Assembly (NCBI GenBank): GCA_902788785.1
Contig: CADALT010000026.1
Span: 1-35,698 of the forward strand
From: an uncultured Ruminococcus sp.
GTDB lineage: Bacteria > Bacillota > Clostridia > Oscillospirales > Ruminococcaceae
Direction: 5' to 3'
DNA: 35,698 nucleotides
A program made the translations under genes and the position numbers. The notes beneath the pieces were generated by a model. The model was not told the DNA's origin and made no database searches. It worked only from the letters and a program-made list of their open reading frames with translations. This document shows, one piece after another, positions 6,732 through 13,846 of the stretch. Position 1 is the first letter of the stretch. Each line of letters begins with the position of its first letter.

Positions 6732-8636
6732 ATGGGCATAATAAATATTGCTGTCGTGGTCTCGGGACTGGATGAAGAGTACCCGTACAATATCATCCGT
6801 GGCATACGCAGGTCTGCGGGCGACCATAATATCAATGTATCTGTGTTCGCTGCCTTCGGAGGTGTGGTGAACAGCAAAAAATTTGATATAGGCGAATTCA
6901 GCATATACAACCTCATTGACTTCTCAAAGTTCGATGGTGCGCTGATGTTGTCGAACACCTTTTCCGACCCCGTACTCAGGGGCAGGATAACCTCAAAGGT
7001 CAAAGCTGCGGGCATACCTGCGGTCATATTCGAGTGTGATGACCATCAGGAATTTTACAATATCTCCATAGATAATTACTCCGTCATGTACAAGCTGACC
7101 GAACACGTCATAAAAAAGCACGGCGCAAAGGTCATAAACTACATCTCGGGACCCCTTGCAAATCCCGAGGCGCAGACCAGATACGAGGCTGTGCAGGCGG
7201 CGCTCAGGGACAACGGACTGACGCTGGACGAAAGGCGTTTCTACCACGGCTTTTTCAGGAGCTATGACGGCATAAAAGCCATAGAAGCTTTTCAGGAGTC
7301 GGGGCTGCCGCTGCCCGATGCATTCATATGTGCCAACGACAGCATGGCGCTAACTGCCATTTCTTCGCTGGAAAAGCTGGGATATAAAGTGCCGGATGAT
7401 GTGATAGTCACGGGCTTTGACAATACGTTCAGTGCGAAAAATTCCTCTCCCGAGCTCACCACCGTGGAAAGACCGCTGTATCAGTCGGGCTACAAGGCGT
7501 GCGAGATAATCTACGACCTGGTCACAGGCAAGGAGCGCCCACGCAAGACCGTCCTCGATGCGACACCCGTATTTTCCGAAAGCTGCGGCTGCCAGAGCAC
7601 GAATATGTTCGACCTGGCATCGTACAAAAAGCGTACCTACACACGCATCGAGAACAATAACAACAATGTGCATATGATAAACCGTCTTACCGCAGGGCTT
7701 GCGGAAACTGCCACCCCCGAGGACTGTTTCAAAGTCATCACGGGCATGATAAACGAGCTTGAATGCGATATGTTCTGCCTGTGCCTTACCGAGGACTGGG
7801 AGAGCGATTTCAACACCTCATCGCTGGCGGACGAAAATTCGACCTATGCCGAAAACATGACAGCGCCCATAGTATGGCGCAATGGCGAAGTCACCTCGGT
7901 GAAGAGATTCAAGAGCAGTGATATGTTCCCCGTACCCCAGGAAACAGGTGGAAACATCAACTACTTCCTGCCGCTGCATTTCGGCGAAAGATGCCTGGGA
8001 TACTACATCATTTCCAACAGCGACTTCCCTATCTACAGTCTGCTGTGCCATTCGCTTGCCATGGCGATAAGCAACTCGGTGGAGAATATCTCGAAGTTAA
8101 GCCATATCCGCAAGGCTATGGAGGAACTTGACCACCTTTATGTCATCGACCCCCTGTGCAATATCTATAACCGCAACGGCTTCATAAACCGTGCCTCGGA
8201 AATGTTTGATGACAGCCTGAAAAATCACAAGCCGCTGATGCTGTGCTTTATAGATATGGACGGGCTGAAATCCATAAACGACAACTACGGTCATAACGAG
8301 GGCGACTTTGCTTTGCAGAGGCTTGCAGCCGCCATCAATAAATGCTGCGATACTTCATCTATCTGCGCCCGTGTGGGCGGTGATGAGTTCGTGGTATGCA
8401 GCACCAACGGTTCAGAGAGTTCTGCCAAGGCGCTCGCATCATGCATCGAGCAAAGCCTGAACGACATAAACACCCTGACCCAGAAGCCCTATACGCTTTC
8501 TGCCAGCATAGGCAGTGTCATCAAGGTAGTCGATGAGAATGACACTCTCAACGATCTGCTGGAAAAAGCAGATGAGAAGATGTACGTCATCAAGCGCCGG
8601 AAGAAAAAACAGCGCATGGACGAAACGAACATATAA
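6732..8636 (+). CDS. LacI-type ligand sensor fused to GGDEF (diguanylate cyclase)
   Basis: A soluble 634-aa signalling protein, predicted to make c-di-GMP in response to a small ligand, perhaps a sugar. Residues 1-285 match the periplasmic-binding-protein fold of LacI/GalR regulators (VSGLDEEYPYNIIRGIRR; ICANDSMALTAISSLEKLGY; VTGFDNT) but lack the DNA-binding helix-turn-helix and any signal peptide. Residues 290-455 form a middle region that may be GAF-like. Residues 465-625 are a GGDEF domain with an intact GGDEF at 549-553, the metal-site IDMDGLKSIND, and the conserved C-terminal ADEKMY. An RxxD inhibitory site five residues before GGDEF is absent. CGGAGG lies just upstream of the ATG. It is monocistronic. 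Ligand identity is unknown. Confidence 0.88.
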   Translation: MGIINIAVVVSGLDEEYPYNIIRGIRRSAGDHNINVSVFAAFGGVVNSKKFDIGEFSIYNLIDFSKFDGALMLSNTFSDPVLRGRITSKVKAAGIPAVIFECDDHQEFYNISIDNYSVMYKLTEHVIKKHGAKVINYISGPLANPEAQTRYEAVQAALRDNGLTLDERRFYHGFFRSYDGIKAIEAFQESGLPLPDAFICANDSMALTAISSLEKLGYKVPDDVIVTGFDNTFSAKNSSPELTTVERPLYQSGYKACEIIYDLVTGKERPRKTVLDATPVFSESCGCQSTNMFDLASYKKRTYTRIENNNNNVHMINRLTAGLAETATPEDCFKVITGMINELECDMFCLCLTEDWESDFNTSSLADENSTYAENMTAPIVWRNGEVTSVKRFKSSDMFPVPQETGGNINYFLPLHFGERCLGYYIISNSDFPIYSLLCHSLAMAISNSVENISKLSHIRKAMEELDHLYVIDPLCNIYNRNGFINRASEMFDDSLKNHKPLMLCFIDMDGLKSINDNYGHNEGDFALQRLAAAINKCCDTSSICARVGGDEFVVCSTNGSESSAKALASCIEQSLNDINTLTQKPYTLSASIGSVIKVVDENDTLNDLLEKADEKMYVIKRRKKKQRMDETNI

Positions 8637-8642
8637 AAATCT

Positions 8643-8674
8643 TGCCCCCGAATGCCGCAAAGCACTCGGGGGCA
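8643..8674 (+). terminator. Terminator of the GGDEF sensor gene
   Basis: A 9-bp perfect stem TGCCCCCGA / TCGGGGGCA lies 6 bases after the stop codon, with TTGTTAT after it. The U tract is interrupted. Confidence 0.7.
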
Positions 8675-8722
8675 TTGTTATCTATTCGCTCACTGAGATA
8701 AGTCCTGACTATTCTTATCATC

Positions 8723-9010
8723 TTATGTTTTATTTTTTTCAGATCTTTCTTTTATATGTTTCGCTCCCATACTTCTTACTCCTGCAAGGATGGCACTATA
8801 GATCACCGAAACACACAGCGCTAAGCCATAATTATATCCTTCATATTCATTGTTCTTGATAACGACCTCAATTATATACTTAAAGATCGGTAAAAAAAGC
8901 TCGAGCACAATTGTCATTTCTATAAAAATCGGGATAAATAGTTTGAGCCAGTTTGTCTCGGTCTTTAGTCTTTCAAAATAAGCATTCATCTTTTCTAAAT
9001 AAGCCTTCAT
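8723..9010 (-). CDS. Small two-TM membrane protein of unknown function
   Basis: A 95-aa protein not recognised as any family. An amphipathic N-terminus (1-20) is followed by a long hydrophobic segment at about 21-50 that may be one or two passes, an acidic/Tyr loop (NNEYEGYNYG), a second membrane segment at about 61-79 and a basic tail. AAAAGGAG with an 8-base spacer before the ATG supports translation. It faces the GGDEF gene tail to tail. Codon use looks more AT-rich than neighbours. Confidence 0.65.
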   Translation of the reverse strand: MKAYLEKMNAYFERLKTETNWLKLFIPIFIEMTIVLELFLPIFKYIIEVVIKNNEYEGYNYGLALCVSVIYSAILAGVRSMGAKHIKERSEKNKT

Positions 9011-9134
9011 TATAACTTCTCCTTTTACGGCAAAACAAATGCCATTAAAATACCTTTGTTATTACTGCACATACCACACGCCTGAAGTTTGTGCAAACAT
9101 ATGTTTTTATATTTTACTCGGACATATTCCATTT

Positions 9135-9160
9135 AAAGTTGTACGTTTTCGTACAACTTT
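9135..9160. terminator. Perfect hairpin, possible terminator of the pentapeptide gene
   Basis: AAAGTTGTACG, a 4-base loop, then CGTACAACTTT: an 11-bp perfect stem. On the minus strand TTTAAAT follows, so it may end transcription from 9290. A palindromic protein-binding site is an alternative. The remainder of 9011-9289 shows no gene. Confidence 0.5.
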
Positions 9161-9289
9161 TGCCATCAAAACGGGTGTATATAGAAAGACTTTTTTCCCA
9201 TGCACGATGGCAGGCTGCCGCCAAAACAGAGCATAGACTGACAGATGCCTGTACAGCGACAGTGTCATACTATGGATAAATGTTCTTAT

Positions 9290-9901
9290 TCACTTTATAA
9301 CAAGCCCCATGAGCCCTGCCAGCTGTGCTGCCTGGTCGTAGCTGACTATCAGCCCTTTAAGCTCCGCAAGCTCACGGGATACGACTATGCCCGAAATATC
9401 GCAGTCTCTGAGGTCAACGCCCCTGAGAGAAGCCCTGAAAAGCTCTGCCCTGATAAGCTTGCAGTCCTTGAGCTCGGTGCGGCTCAATCTCACCTGCGAA
9501 AGCAGAGCGTTCGACATATCACAGCTGCGCAGTGTACAGCCCTCGAACGTACTCTCCGAGAACAGACCGTAGGCAAAATGCGTGCCCTTTATCAGCGTGT
9601 TTTTCAAAGTGCTGCGGCTCAGGTCACTTCCGCCGCCTTTGCAGCCCGTGACCGTGCAGTCCTTCCAGTAGCTTTCACGCAGAGGGATATTGGAGAAGTC
9701 GCACTTATCGAAAGTACAGCCATAGAAAGCTGCTCTCTCCATATCACAGCTGATAAAGCGGCAGCCCACGAACCTCACATCCTGAAAGCTCATGCCGCTC
9801 ATATCCAGCGATGCCGCTGTCTCACGCTCATACACCGCATTCTTTATCTCGTCATCGCCCTCACGGGCAAGCTGTATATCCTCAGCAAGACTATTGCCCA
9901 T
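9290..9901 (-). CDS. Pentapeptide-repeat protein
   Basis: A 203-aa protein made mostly of A(D/N)LXX-type pentapeptides (about residues 33-185; for example LRGVD LRDCD, AELFR ASLRG), expected to form a right-handed quadrilateral beta-helix. Many repeats carry Cys. There is no signal peptide or membrane segment, so it is cytoplasmic. The start at 9901 is preferred because TGAGGTG lies 6 bases upstream; reading from 9943 would overlap the metallophosphoesterase. It follows that gene by 8 bases, so the two are translated from one message. Binding partners of such proteins vary, and no function can be assigned. Confidence 0.85.
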   Translation of the reverse strand: MGNSLAEDIQLAREGDDEIKNAVYERETAASLDMSGMSFQDVRFVGCRFISCDMERAAFYGCTFDKCDFSNIPLRESYWKDCTVTGCKGGGSDLSRSTLKNTLIKGTHFAYGLFSESTFEGCTLRSCDMSNALLSQVRLSRTELKDCKLIRAELFRASLRGVDLRDCDISGIVVSRELAELKGLIVSYDQAAQLAGLMGLVIK

Positions 9902-9909
9902 AGCACACC

Positions 9910-10611
9910 TCACACATAGAATTCTTCCATCGTATCCAGGCATATGCAGGCAAGTCTGCCGCCCATGCAGGCACCGCAGTCGATACAGATATTATTGTGA
10001 CTGTGGTATATCTCCGCCTTGCCCGATATCAGCAGAGTAGGCGTATGCCCCGTTACCACGAATATGCTCTCGTCCTCAAAATACTGCCTGTCAGGGTCGC
10101 TCCTGTCCATTATCAGTTCCTTGATGGTATACTCGCTTATCTTCTTGCCGAGCCTGAAATTGCCAAGCCCTGCATGAACGAGTATGAACACCCTGTCGCC
10201 CACTTCTGCCGCTTCATACATGGCAAAGTCCGCAAGATAGTCGAGCACATCACGTTTCTGTTCGTCCGAAAGCCTGCGATAACCCTCCATAGTCGTTCTG
10301 CCGCCGTCATGCATCCAGTCGAGGAACTCATTCATGGTATCCACATCGAGATGTGTTTCGGCATTTTCCTCGGTTATCTCCACATCAAGCTTTTTCAGCA
10401 TATCCAGCGCCAGAAAATCATGATTGCCGCAGATGGGGTATACATTTTCACGGTTCATCATATCCAGTAATATCTCCATCGGCTGAGGTCCACGGTCGAC
10501 CACATCGCCCACCACATACAGGGTGTCCTCCGCCGAAAGAGCTATCTTTTCGAGCATACGGCAGTATTTATCATACTCGCCGTGGATATCGCTCATCACA
10601 TATGTAGGCAT
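9910..10611 (-). CDS. Metallophosphoesterase, PrpA-type serine/threonine phosphatase-like
   Basis: A 233-aa cytoplasmic calcineurin-like phosphoesterase. The dimetal motifs are complete: D8-I-H10-G, G35-D36-V-V-D39-R-G, and G62-N63-H64-D65. Later metal histidines fit VHAGLG and TGHTPT. The compact size and GDVVDRGP motif match the PrpA/PP2A-like bacterial protein phosphatases, but diadenosine-tetraphosphate hydrolase-like activity is also possible. AAGGAGG lies 6 bases before the ATG. It sits 53 bases after the ExbD-like accessory lipoprotein with no strong promoter or terminator between (only a bulged hairpin at about 10627-10657), so it may be part of that operon. Substrate unknown. Confidence 0.9.
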   Translation of the reverse strand: MPTYVMSDIHGEYDKYCRMLEKIALSAEDTLYVVGDVVDRGPQPMEILLDMMNRENVYPICGNHDFLALDMLKKLDVEITEENAETHLDVDTMNEFLDWMHDGGRTTMEGYRRLSDEQKRDVLDYLADFAMYEAAEVGDRVFILVHAGLGNFRLGKKISEYTIKELIMDRSDPDRQYFEDESIFVVTGHTPTLLISGKAEIYHSHNNICIDCGACMGGRLACICLDTMEEFYV

Positions 10612-10664
10612 TTTGCCTCCTTAACTATCCCGAAGGAAATTTTATTTCATTTCCCGGGTACACA

Positions 10665-11129
10665 TCATTCGGTATAAGTAATATTCTTCTCCTGCAAATA
10701 AGAGGTCAGATCCTTATAGGCATTCTGCGATGCGTTATCGTCCTTTATAGTGACCACTGCGCCATCGTTATCGTCTATCAGCTTCTTGACCTCATCGAGG
10801 GTCATGGTGGTGTTATCCACGATGTACTTATCCGCCGAAACGGTTATATCAAGCTTATCCGCCTTTTTATTGGTGTTCTGCTCATCGGTCATATCATCGC
10901 CATTGCCCGTATCGGAGGTTTCCTCCTCGGACTCGGTCCTGACCTTAGCCTCTGCTGTCGTGGTCGTGCTTTCGGAAGTTTCTTCCGCCGACTCGGTCTG
11001 TGCAGAGGTTTTCTCGGTATCATTGCCAAAGGGCAGTTCGTAACCGAATATACTGCATCCTGCCATCATAGCTGCTATCATCAGCGCCGATGTGAATGCA
11101 AGCGCTTTCTTCAAATTATCATTTCTCAC
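10665..11129 (-). CDS. Lipoprotein with ExbD/TolR-like extracytoplasmic domain (accessory 2)
   Basis: A 154-aa lipoprotein. The signal peptide ends in the lipobox MMAGC, with lipidated C25. A Ser/Thr/Glu-rich linker (about 35-90) spans away from the membrane. The C-terminal domain (92-153) has the strand-helix-strand-helix order of the ExbD/TolR periplasmic domain: DITVSADKYIVDN, a TLDEVKKLI helix, AVVTIKDDNASQNAY and a last helix. It is plainly paralogous to the neighbouring accessory (NASQxAYxxLTxxLxEKxIxY shared). GTG at 11129 has AAGGAG 8 bases upstream; ATG at 11138 abuts that site and is rejected. It overlaps the upstream gene by 11 bases. Exact function is unknown. Confidence 0.75.
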   Translation of the reverse strand: MRNDNLKKALAFTSALMIAAMMAGCSIFGYELPFGNDTEKTSAQTESAEETSESTTTTAEAKVRTESEEETSDTGNGDDMTDEQNTNKKADKLDITVSADKYIVDNTTMTLDEVKKLIDDNDGAVVTIKDDNASQNAYKDLTSYLQEKNITYTE

Positions 11130-11508
11130 TTTCCGCATCTCCTTCGATATATTTTATGCTTTTTTCATCAAGTGCCGCCGTCAGTTCACGGTACGCTTTC
11201 TGTGAAGCGTTCCTGTCCGCTATCCTGACTGCCGCTATCTCATCATGTTCCTCCATCGCAGCTATTATAGCTTCGATGTCGGTCTTCTCATTATTATATA
11301 TATAGTCATTGCCGTCAATAGTGACTTCCATATATTCAAGCTGTTCGGTCTCGGGGGCAATGGACGCTGATGCTTCCACCGAAGGCACAAGACCCTTATC
11401 ACCTGTGCCAGAACCACGGTGCGTCAGGTAATACACGCCTATCGCCACCACAGCTGCCACCGCCAGCACCACGATGATGCCGATCACGGCACTGCCTTTT
11501 CTGTTCAT
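11119..11508 (-). CDS. Membrane-anchored ExbD/TolR-like domain protein (accessory 1)
   Basis: A 129-aa protein with one membrane segment (about 6-28) and the rest outside. Residues 58-122 form an ExbD-like domain: EVTIDGNDYIYNN, helix, AAVRIADRNASQKAY, helix. The segment VRIADRNA closely resembles the ExbD family strand that precedes the last helix. It lacks the Asp-bearing transmembrane helix that couples ion flow in real ExbD, since its helix has no acidic residue. ATG at 11508 is chosen because AGGAG sits 9 bases upstream; ATG at 11517 directly follows that site. It is 14 bases downstream of the ExbD-like gene and overlaps the next one. Likely role: a partner of the motor, by inference. 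Confidence 0.75.
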   Translation of the reverse strand: MNRKGSAVIGIIVVLAVAAVVAIGVYYLTHRGSGTGDKGLVPSVEASASIAPETEQLEYMEVTIDGNDYIYNNEKTDIEAIIAAMEEHDEIAAVRIADRNASQKAYRELTAALDEKSIKYIEGDAESEK

Positions 11509-11522
11509 GCAGTTCATCTCCT

Positions 11523-12140
11523 TTACGAACCCGAAGGATCCGATCCATTTAATTCTAAAGAATAATCAGTTTCGGAGCAATAGAAATGCGGATACTCACG
11601 CCTTACCTTTTCAAGAGCCAATGATGTTATCCTATATGCTTTCCTGGAACCTGCAGCAGCCCCGTCAAAATGCAATTCACAAAGAACCGTCATATCATTA
11701 TCCACTCCGCCGTTCTCTTTAAGCATGGACTTTATATCCTCAGCAAGAGCGTTTTCATTATCGACTTTAAATTCGTCAATTTCCTCATCGCCCTTTTTTA
11801 TATGCATAGTCCAGCTGCCGCCTTCTTCTTTCATAATGAACTTATAATTCTGTCCTCGGGCAAATTCTATCATAGCCGAAACGTCCTGCGCACGGCGGTC
11901 ATCGGCATCTTCAAGGGCTTTCATCTCTTCCTCAGCCTGCTTTTGGAGCGCTTCTGCCTGCGCCAGCTTTTCCTCGGCTTGTTCCGTCATGGTCTCAGCC
12001 TGTGCCATGGCTTGTTTGGTCTTCGTGCCTGTATCCATGGTGGAGAACATTATGAAAAAGAATATTATTATCAGCGTGACATCTAAAAGCGAGGTGAAGT
12101 CCACGAAGATATCAGCCTTTTTCAGTCCCGTCCTTTTCAT
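11523..12140 (-). CDS. ExbD/TolR/MotB-like proton-channel subunit with coiled coil
   Basis: A 205-aa membrane protein. Its N-terminus, IFVDFTSLLDVTLIIIFFF, matches the ExbD/TolR pattern in which one membrane Asp (here D20) accepts the proton. After the helix (16-35), a 40-residue Ala/Glu/Gln coiled coil (about 40-82, AQAEALQKQAEEEMK) replaces the usual short linker. A folded extracytoplasmic domain follows to about 200. The start overlaps the ExbB-like stop by 4 bases (ATGA), which indicates translational coupling and an obligate pair. No TonB, TolA, OmpA-like peptidoglycan domain or flagellar gene is nearby, so what the motor drives is unknown. Confidence 0.82.
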   Translation of the reverse strand: MKRTGLKKADIFVDFTSLLDVTLIIIFFFIMFSTMDTGTKTKQAMAQAETMTEQAEEKLAQAEALQKQAEEEMKALEDADDRRAQDVSAMIEFARGQNYKFIMKEEGGSWTMHIKKGDEEIDEFKVDNENALAEDIKSMLKENGGVDNDMTVLCELHFDGAAAGSRKAYRITSLALEKVRREYPHFYCSETDYSLELNGSDPSGS

Positions 12141-12631
12141 TTTCTCAGTCCGACTTTCTTATCCCTGCGCTGTTCTTCGGCTATCTCATCCAGCCTGTCC
12201 AGGTCATCTTCTACCTCGGGTTCGATGAAAGCCGCATTGAATATCTTGAACACCGCTGCAAATATTATGCCCCATGCGGTAGAGGTCAGTGCTGTGAAGA
12301 AATTGCTCTTTACCGCATCAAGGCTTTCCGTCATCTGTGAGAAATCCACGCTGCCAACATTTATCAGCGATACCACGGTGCCGAACATACCCAGCAGCGG
12401 ATATAGCGTGATAGATGCCGCAAATATGGAATATGCCGTATGGAGCTCCCTGCGCATATCGTCAACCCAATCGGGATTATCGGGCATTTTCTCCAGCTTC
12501 TTTTTGAGCTTGCTTTTAGTGCGCATTATTCTCCTGAGAGACCATATAGTGAGCAAAAGACCAAGAAAAACTATCCAGTCGGTCTTGAAGATATTCAGTA
12601 TCATCTGCTTGAAAACATTTACGAGCGCCAT
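12137..12631 (-). CDS. MotA/TolQ/ExbB-family proton-channel subunit
   Basis: A 164-aa protein with the three-helix ExbB/TolQ layout: TM1 about 17-35, a basic cytoplasmic loop, TM2 about 66-92 with the family motif LLGMFGTVVSLI, TM3 about 110-136 with ALTSTAWGIIFA, matching ExbB/TolQ (LLGLLGTV; ALxxTAxGL). The C-terminal tail is charged and cytoplasmic. ATG at 12631 has GGGGGTG upstream; a longer reading to 12667 is ruled out because the -10 box at 12656-12661 lies within it. It is first in an operon with the ExbD-like gene and two accessories. Proton-motive-force driven torque or force is the family role; its use here is unknown. Confidence 0.85.
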   Translation of the reverse strand: MALVNVFKQMILNIFKTDWIVFLGLLLTIWSLRRIMRTKSKLKKKLEKMPDNPDWVDDMRRELHTAYSIFAASITLYPLLGMFGTVVSLINVGSVDFSQMTESLDAVKSNFFTALTSTAWGIIFAAVFKIFNAAFIEPEVEDDLDRLDEIAEEQRRDKKVGLRK

Positions 12632-12655
12632 TGCGCAGATCACCCCCTGACAAAC

Positions 12656-12684
12656 AGTATACCACATAAAACCTCATTTTTCAA
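12656..12684 (-). promoter_or_regulatory. Promoter of the ExbB/ExbD-like operon
   Basis: Minus strand: TTGAAA (12679-12684), 17-base spacer, TATACT (12656-12661) preceded by TGG, an extended -10. It leaves a leader of only about 18 bases before the ATG at 12631. Confidence 0.85.
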
Positions 12685-12700
12685 GTATAAACACTATTTT

Positions 12701-12718
12701 ACGGCAAAATTTGCCCGT
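12701..12718. promoter_or_regulatory. Palindrome upstream of the ExbB/ExbD-like promoter
   Basis: GGCAAAATTTGCC (12703-12715) is a perfect 13-base palindrome, extended imperfectly to 12701-12718. It lies 16 bases beyond the -35 box, a place where an activator or repressor could bind. No regulator is identified. Confidence 0.35.
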
Positions 12719-12734
12719 GGCGGTCTGAACGCCT

Positions 12735-12768
12735 AAAAAACACGCAGTGACGGGTGATCGCTGCGTGT
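12735..12768 (-). terminator. Terminator of the AraC-family regulator gene
   Basis: Minus strand: an 11-bp stem (ACACGCAGCGA with TCACTGCGTGT, one U-G pair) and 7-base loop, followed by TTTTTT. It lies 76 bases beyond the stop codon at 12844. Confidence 0.85.
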
Positions 12769-12843
12769 GCTCAAATAAAATAGATTTGTTCTATTATTGC
12801 GACTAAAAATTATATTTAAAATCGACAATGTTGCTATAATAAA

Positions 12844-13722
12844 TTAAGGTTTCGCAAGCTTCTTCTGCAAGCGGAACTGTTTGGGCGTAACGCCCCTGTA
12901 TTTACGGAAATTACGGATAAAATGGCTGCAATCGGAAAAGCCTGTCTGCTGGCTTATGTAGTTGAGGTCGTGGTCGGTGAACAGCAGATATTCTTCGGCT
13001 TTATATATCCTCATACGCTCGATATATTCTTTACAGCTCATGCCGTACTGCTCCCTGAATTTGGCTGCAAAGCTGGAATAGCTCATGTGGCATTTCTCGG
13101 CGATGTCTGCGACCCTGACATTGTCCTCAAGACAGCTGTCGATATACTCGGTGACATTTTCGATGCCGAATATCTCCTCAGACCTTACGGGGCAGCTGCC
13201 GATATCGAGCCCTTCATCTATCCACAGCCTGAACATACCGTATATCAGGCGGTAGACATGGGCACGCAGCATGACATCTCTGCCAAAGAGAAAGCCTGCG
13301 GTCTCGCCGATGCAGTCTCTGAATATCTCACGGCAGCGAAGTTCATCGGCAAGGGGGGCACTGAAATGTATGCGCATACCGTTGGCGCAGGCATAGCGGA
13401 AAATATCGCCTACGCTGGGTGCATAGGAGGTCGTATTCGGGAATTTGCCCGGGTCGAACTTTACGCCTACAAAGTGCGGCACTGAGTCGTTTGCAGGGAA
13501 TATGGAGTGTACCGATGAGGGCGGAATGGTGATGAGTTCACCTGCATTTACGATATATTCGGTATCATCGCAGGTGACAAGTGCACTGCCCTTCAGCATA
13601 TATATGAACTCCGCAAAATAATGCCAGTGGAGTTTAACGGGCAGGGGTATGACCGATGAATCAAAATCAAAGGTCTCTATGGGGGCATTAAGGCTATCCT
13701 GCTTTTCAAATAATGAGCGCAT
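12844..13722 (-). CDS. AraC-family transcriptional regulator
   Basis: A 292-aa DNA-binding regulator. An N-terminal cupin-like sensing domain (about 20-95; HWHYFAEFIYMLKGSA, then GELITIPPSSVHSI) probably binds a sugar or other small ligand. The C-terminal 100 residues hold the paired helix-turn-helices: VADIAEKCHMSYSSFAAKF and LNYISQQTGFSDCSHFIRNF, ending in the family signature RKYRGVTPKQFR. ATG at 13722 has AAAGGAGG 9 bases upstream; the reading frame extends further to 13926, but that part spans the promoter. It is divergent from the MATE gene, 124 bases apart, so it may control that exporter (inference from position). Confidence 0.9.
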   Translation of the reverse strand: MRSLFEKQDSLNAPIETFDFDSSVIPLPVKLHWHYFAEFIYMLKGSALVTCDDTEYIVNAGELITIPPSSVHSIFPANDSVPHFVGVKFDPGKFPNTTSYAPSVGDIFRYACANGMRIHFSAPLADELRCREIFRDCIGETAGFLFGRDVMLRAHVYRLIYGMFRLWIDEGLDIGSCPVRSEEIFGIENVTEYIDSCLEDNVRVADIAEKCHMSYSSFAAKFREQYGMSCKEYIERMRIYKAEEYLLFTDHDLNYISQQTGFSDCSHFIRNFRKYRGVTPKQFRLQKKLAKP

Positions 13723-13774
13723 GGTCAGAAGCCTCCTTTCGGCTGAAAGCAAACGTATAAAATGCTTTGCTTTC

Positions 13775-13803
13775 ATTATATCATACATTTTCAGAAATTT
13801 CCA
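13775..13803 (-). promoter_or_regulatory. Promoter of the AraC-family regulator gene
   Basis: Minus strand: TGGAAA (13798-13803), 17-base spacer, TATAAT (13775-13780). The -10 is perfect; the -35 matches four of six bases. No good plus-strand promoter for the MATE gene was found in the same gap. Confidence 0.6.
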
Positions 13804-13846
13804 GTGGTGTAAAAAGATTTTTTCAATTTTGATAGGGTGAGATATT

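Noticed and set aside
9245-9919. A 224-aa plus-strand frame
   Set aside because: It is the reverse reading of the pentapeptide-repeat gene, whose repeat pattern is unmistakable.
10665-12631. A Zorya-type defence system
   Set aside because: The ExbB/ExbD pair is MotA/MotB-like, but there is no OmpA-like domain on the ExbD-like subunit and no helicase or nuclease partner nearby.
12779-12840. A plus-strand promoter (TATAAT at 12835) reading into the AraC gene
   Set aside because: No -35 box and the stretch is simply AT-rich; antisense transcription is not supported.
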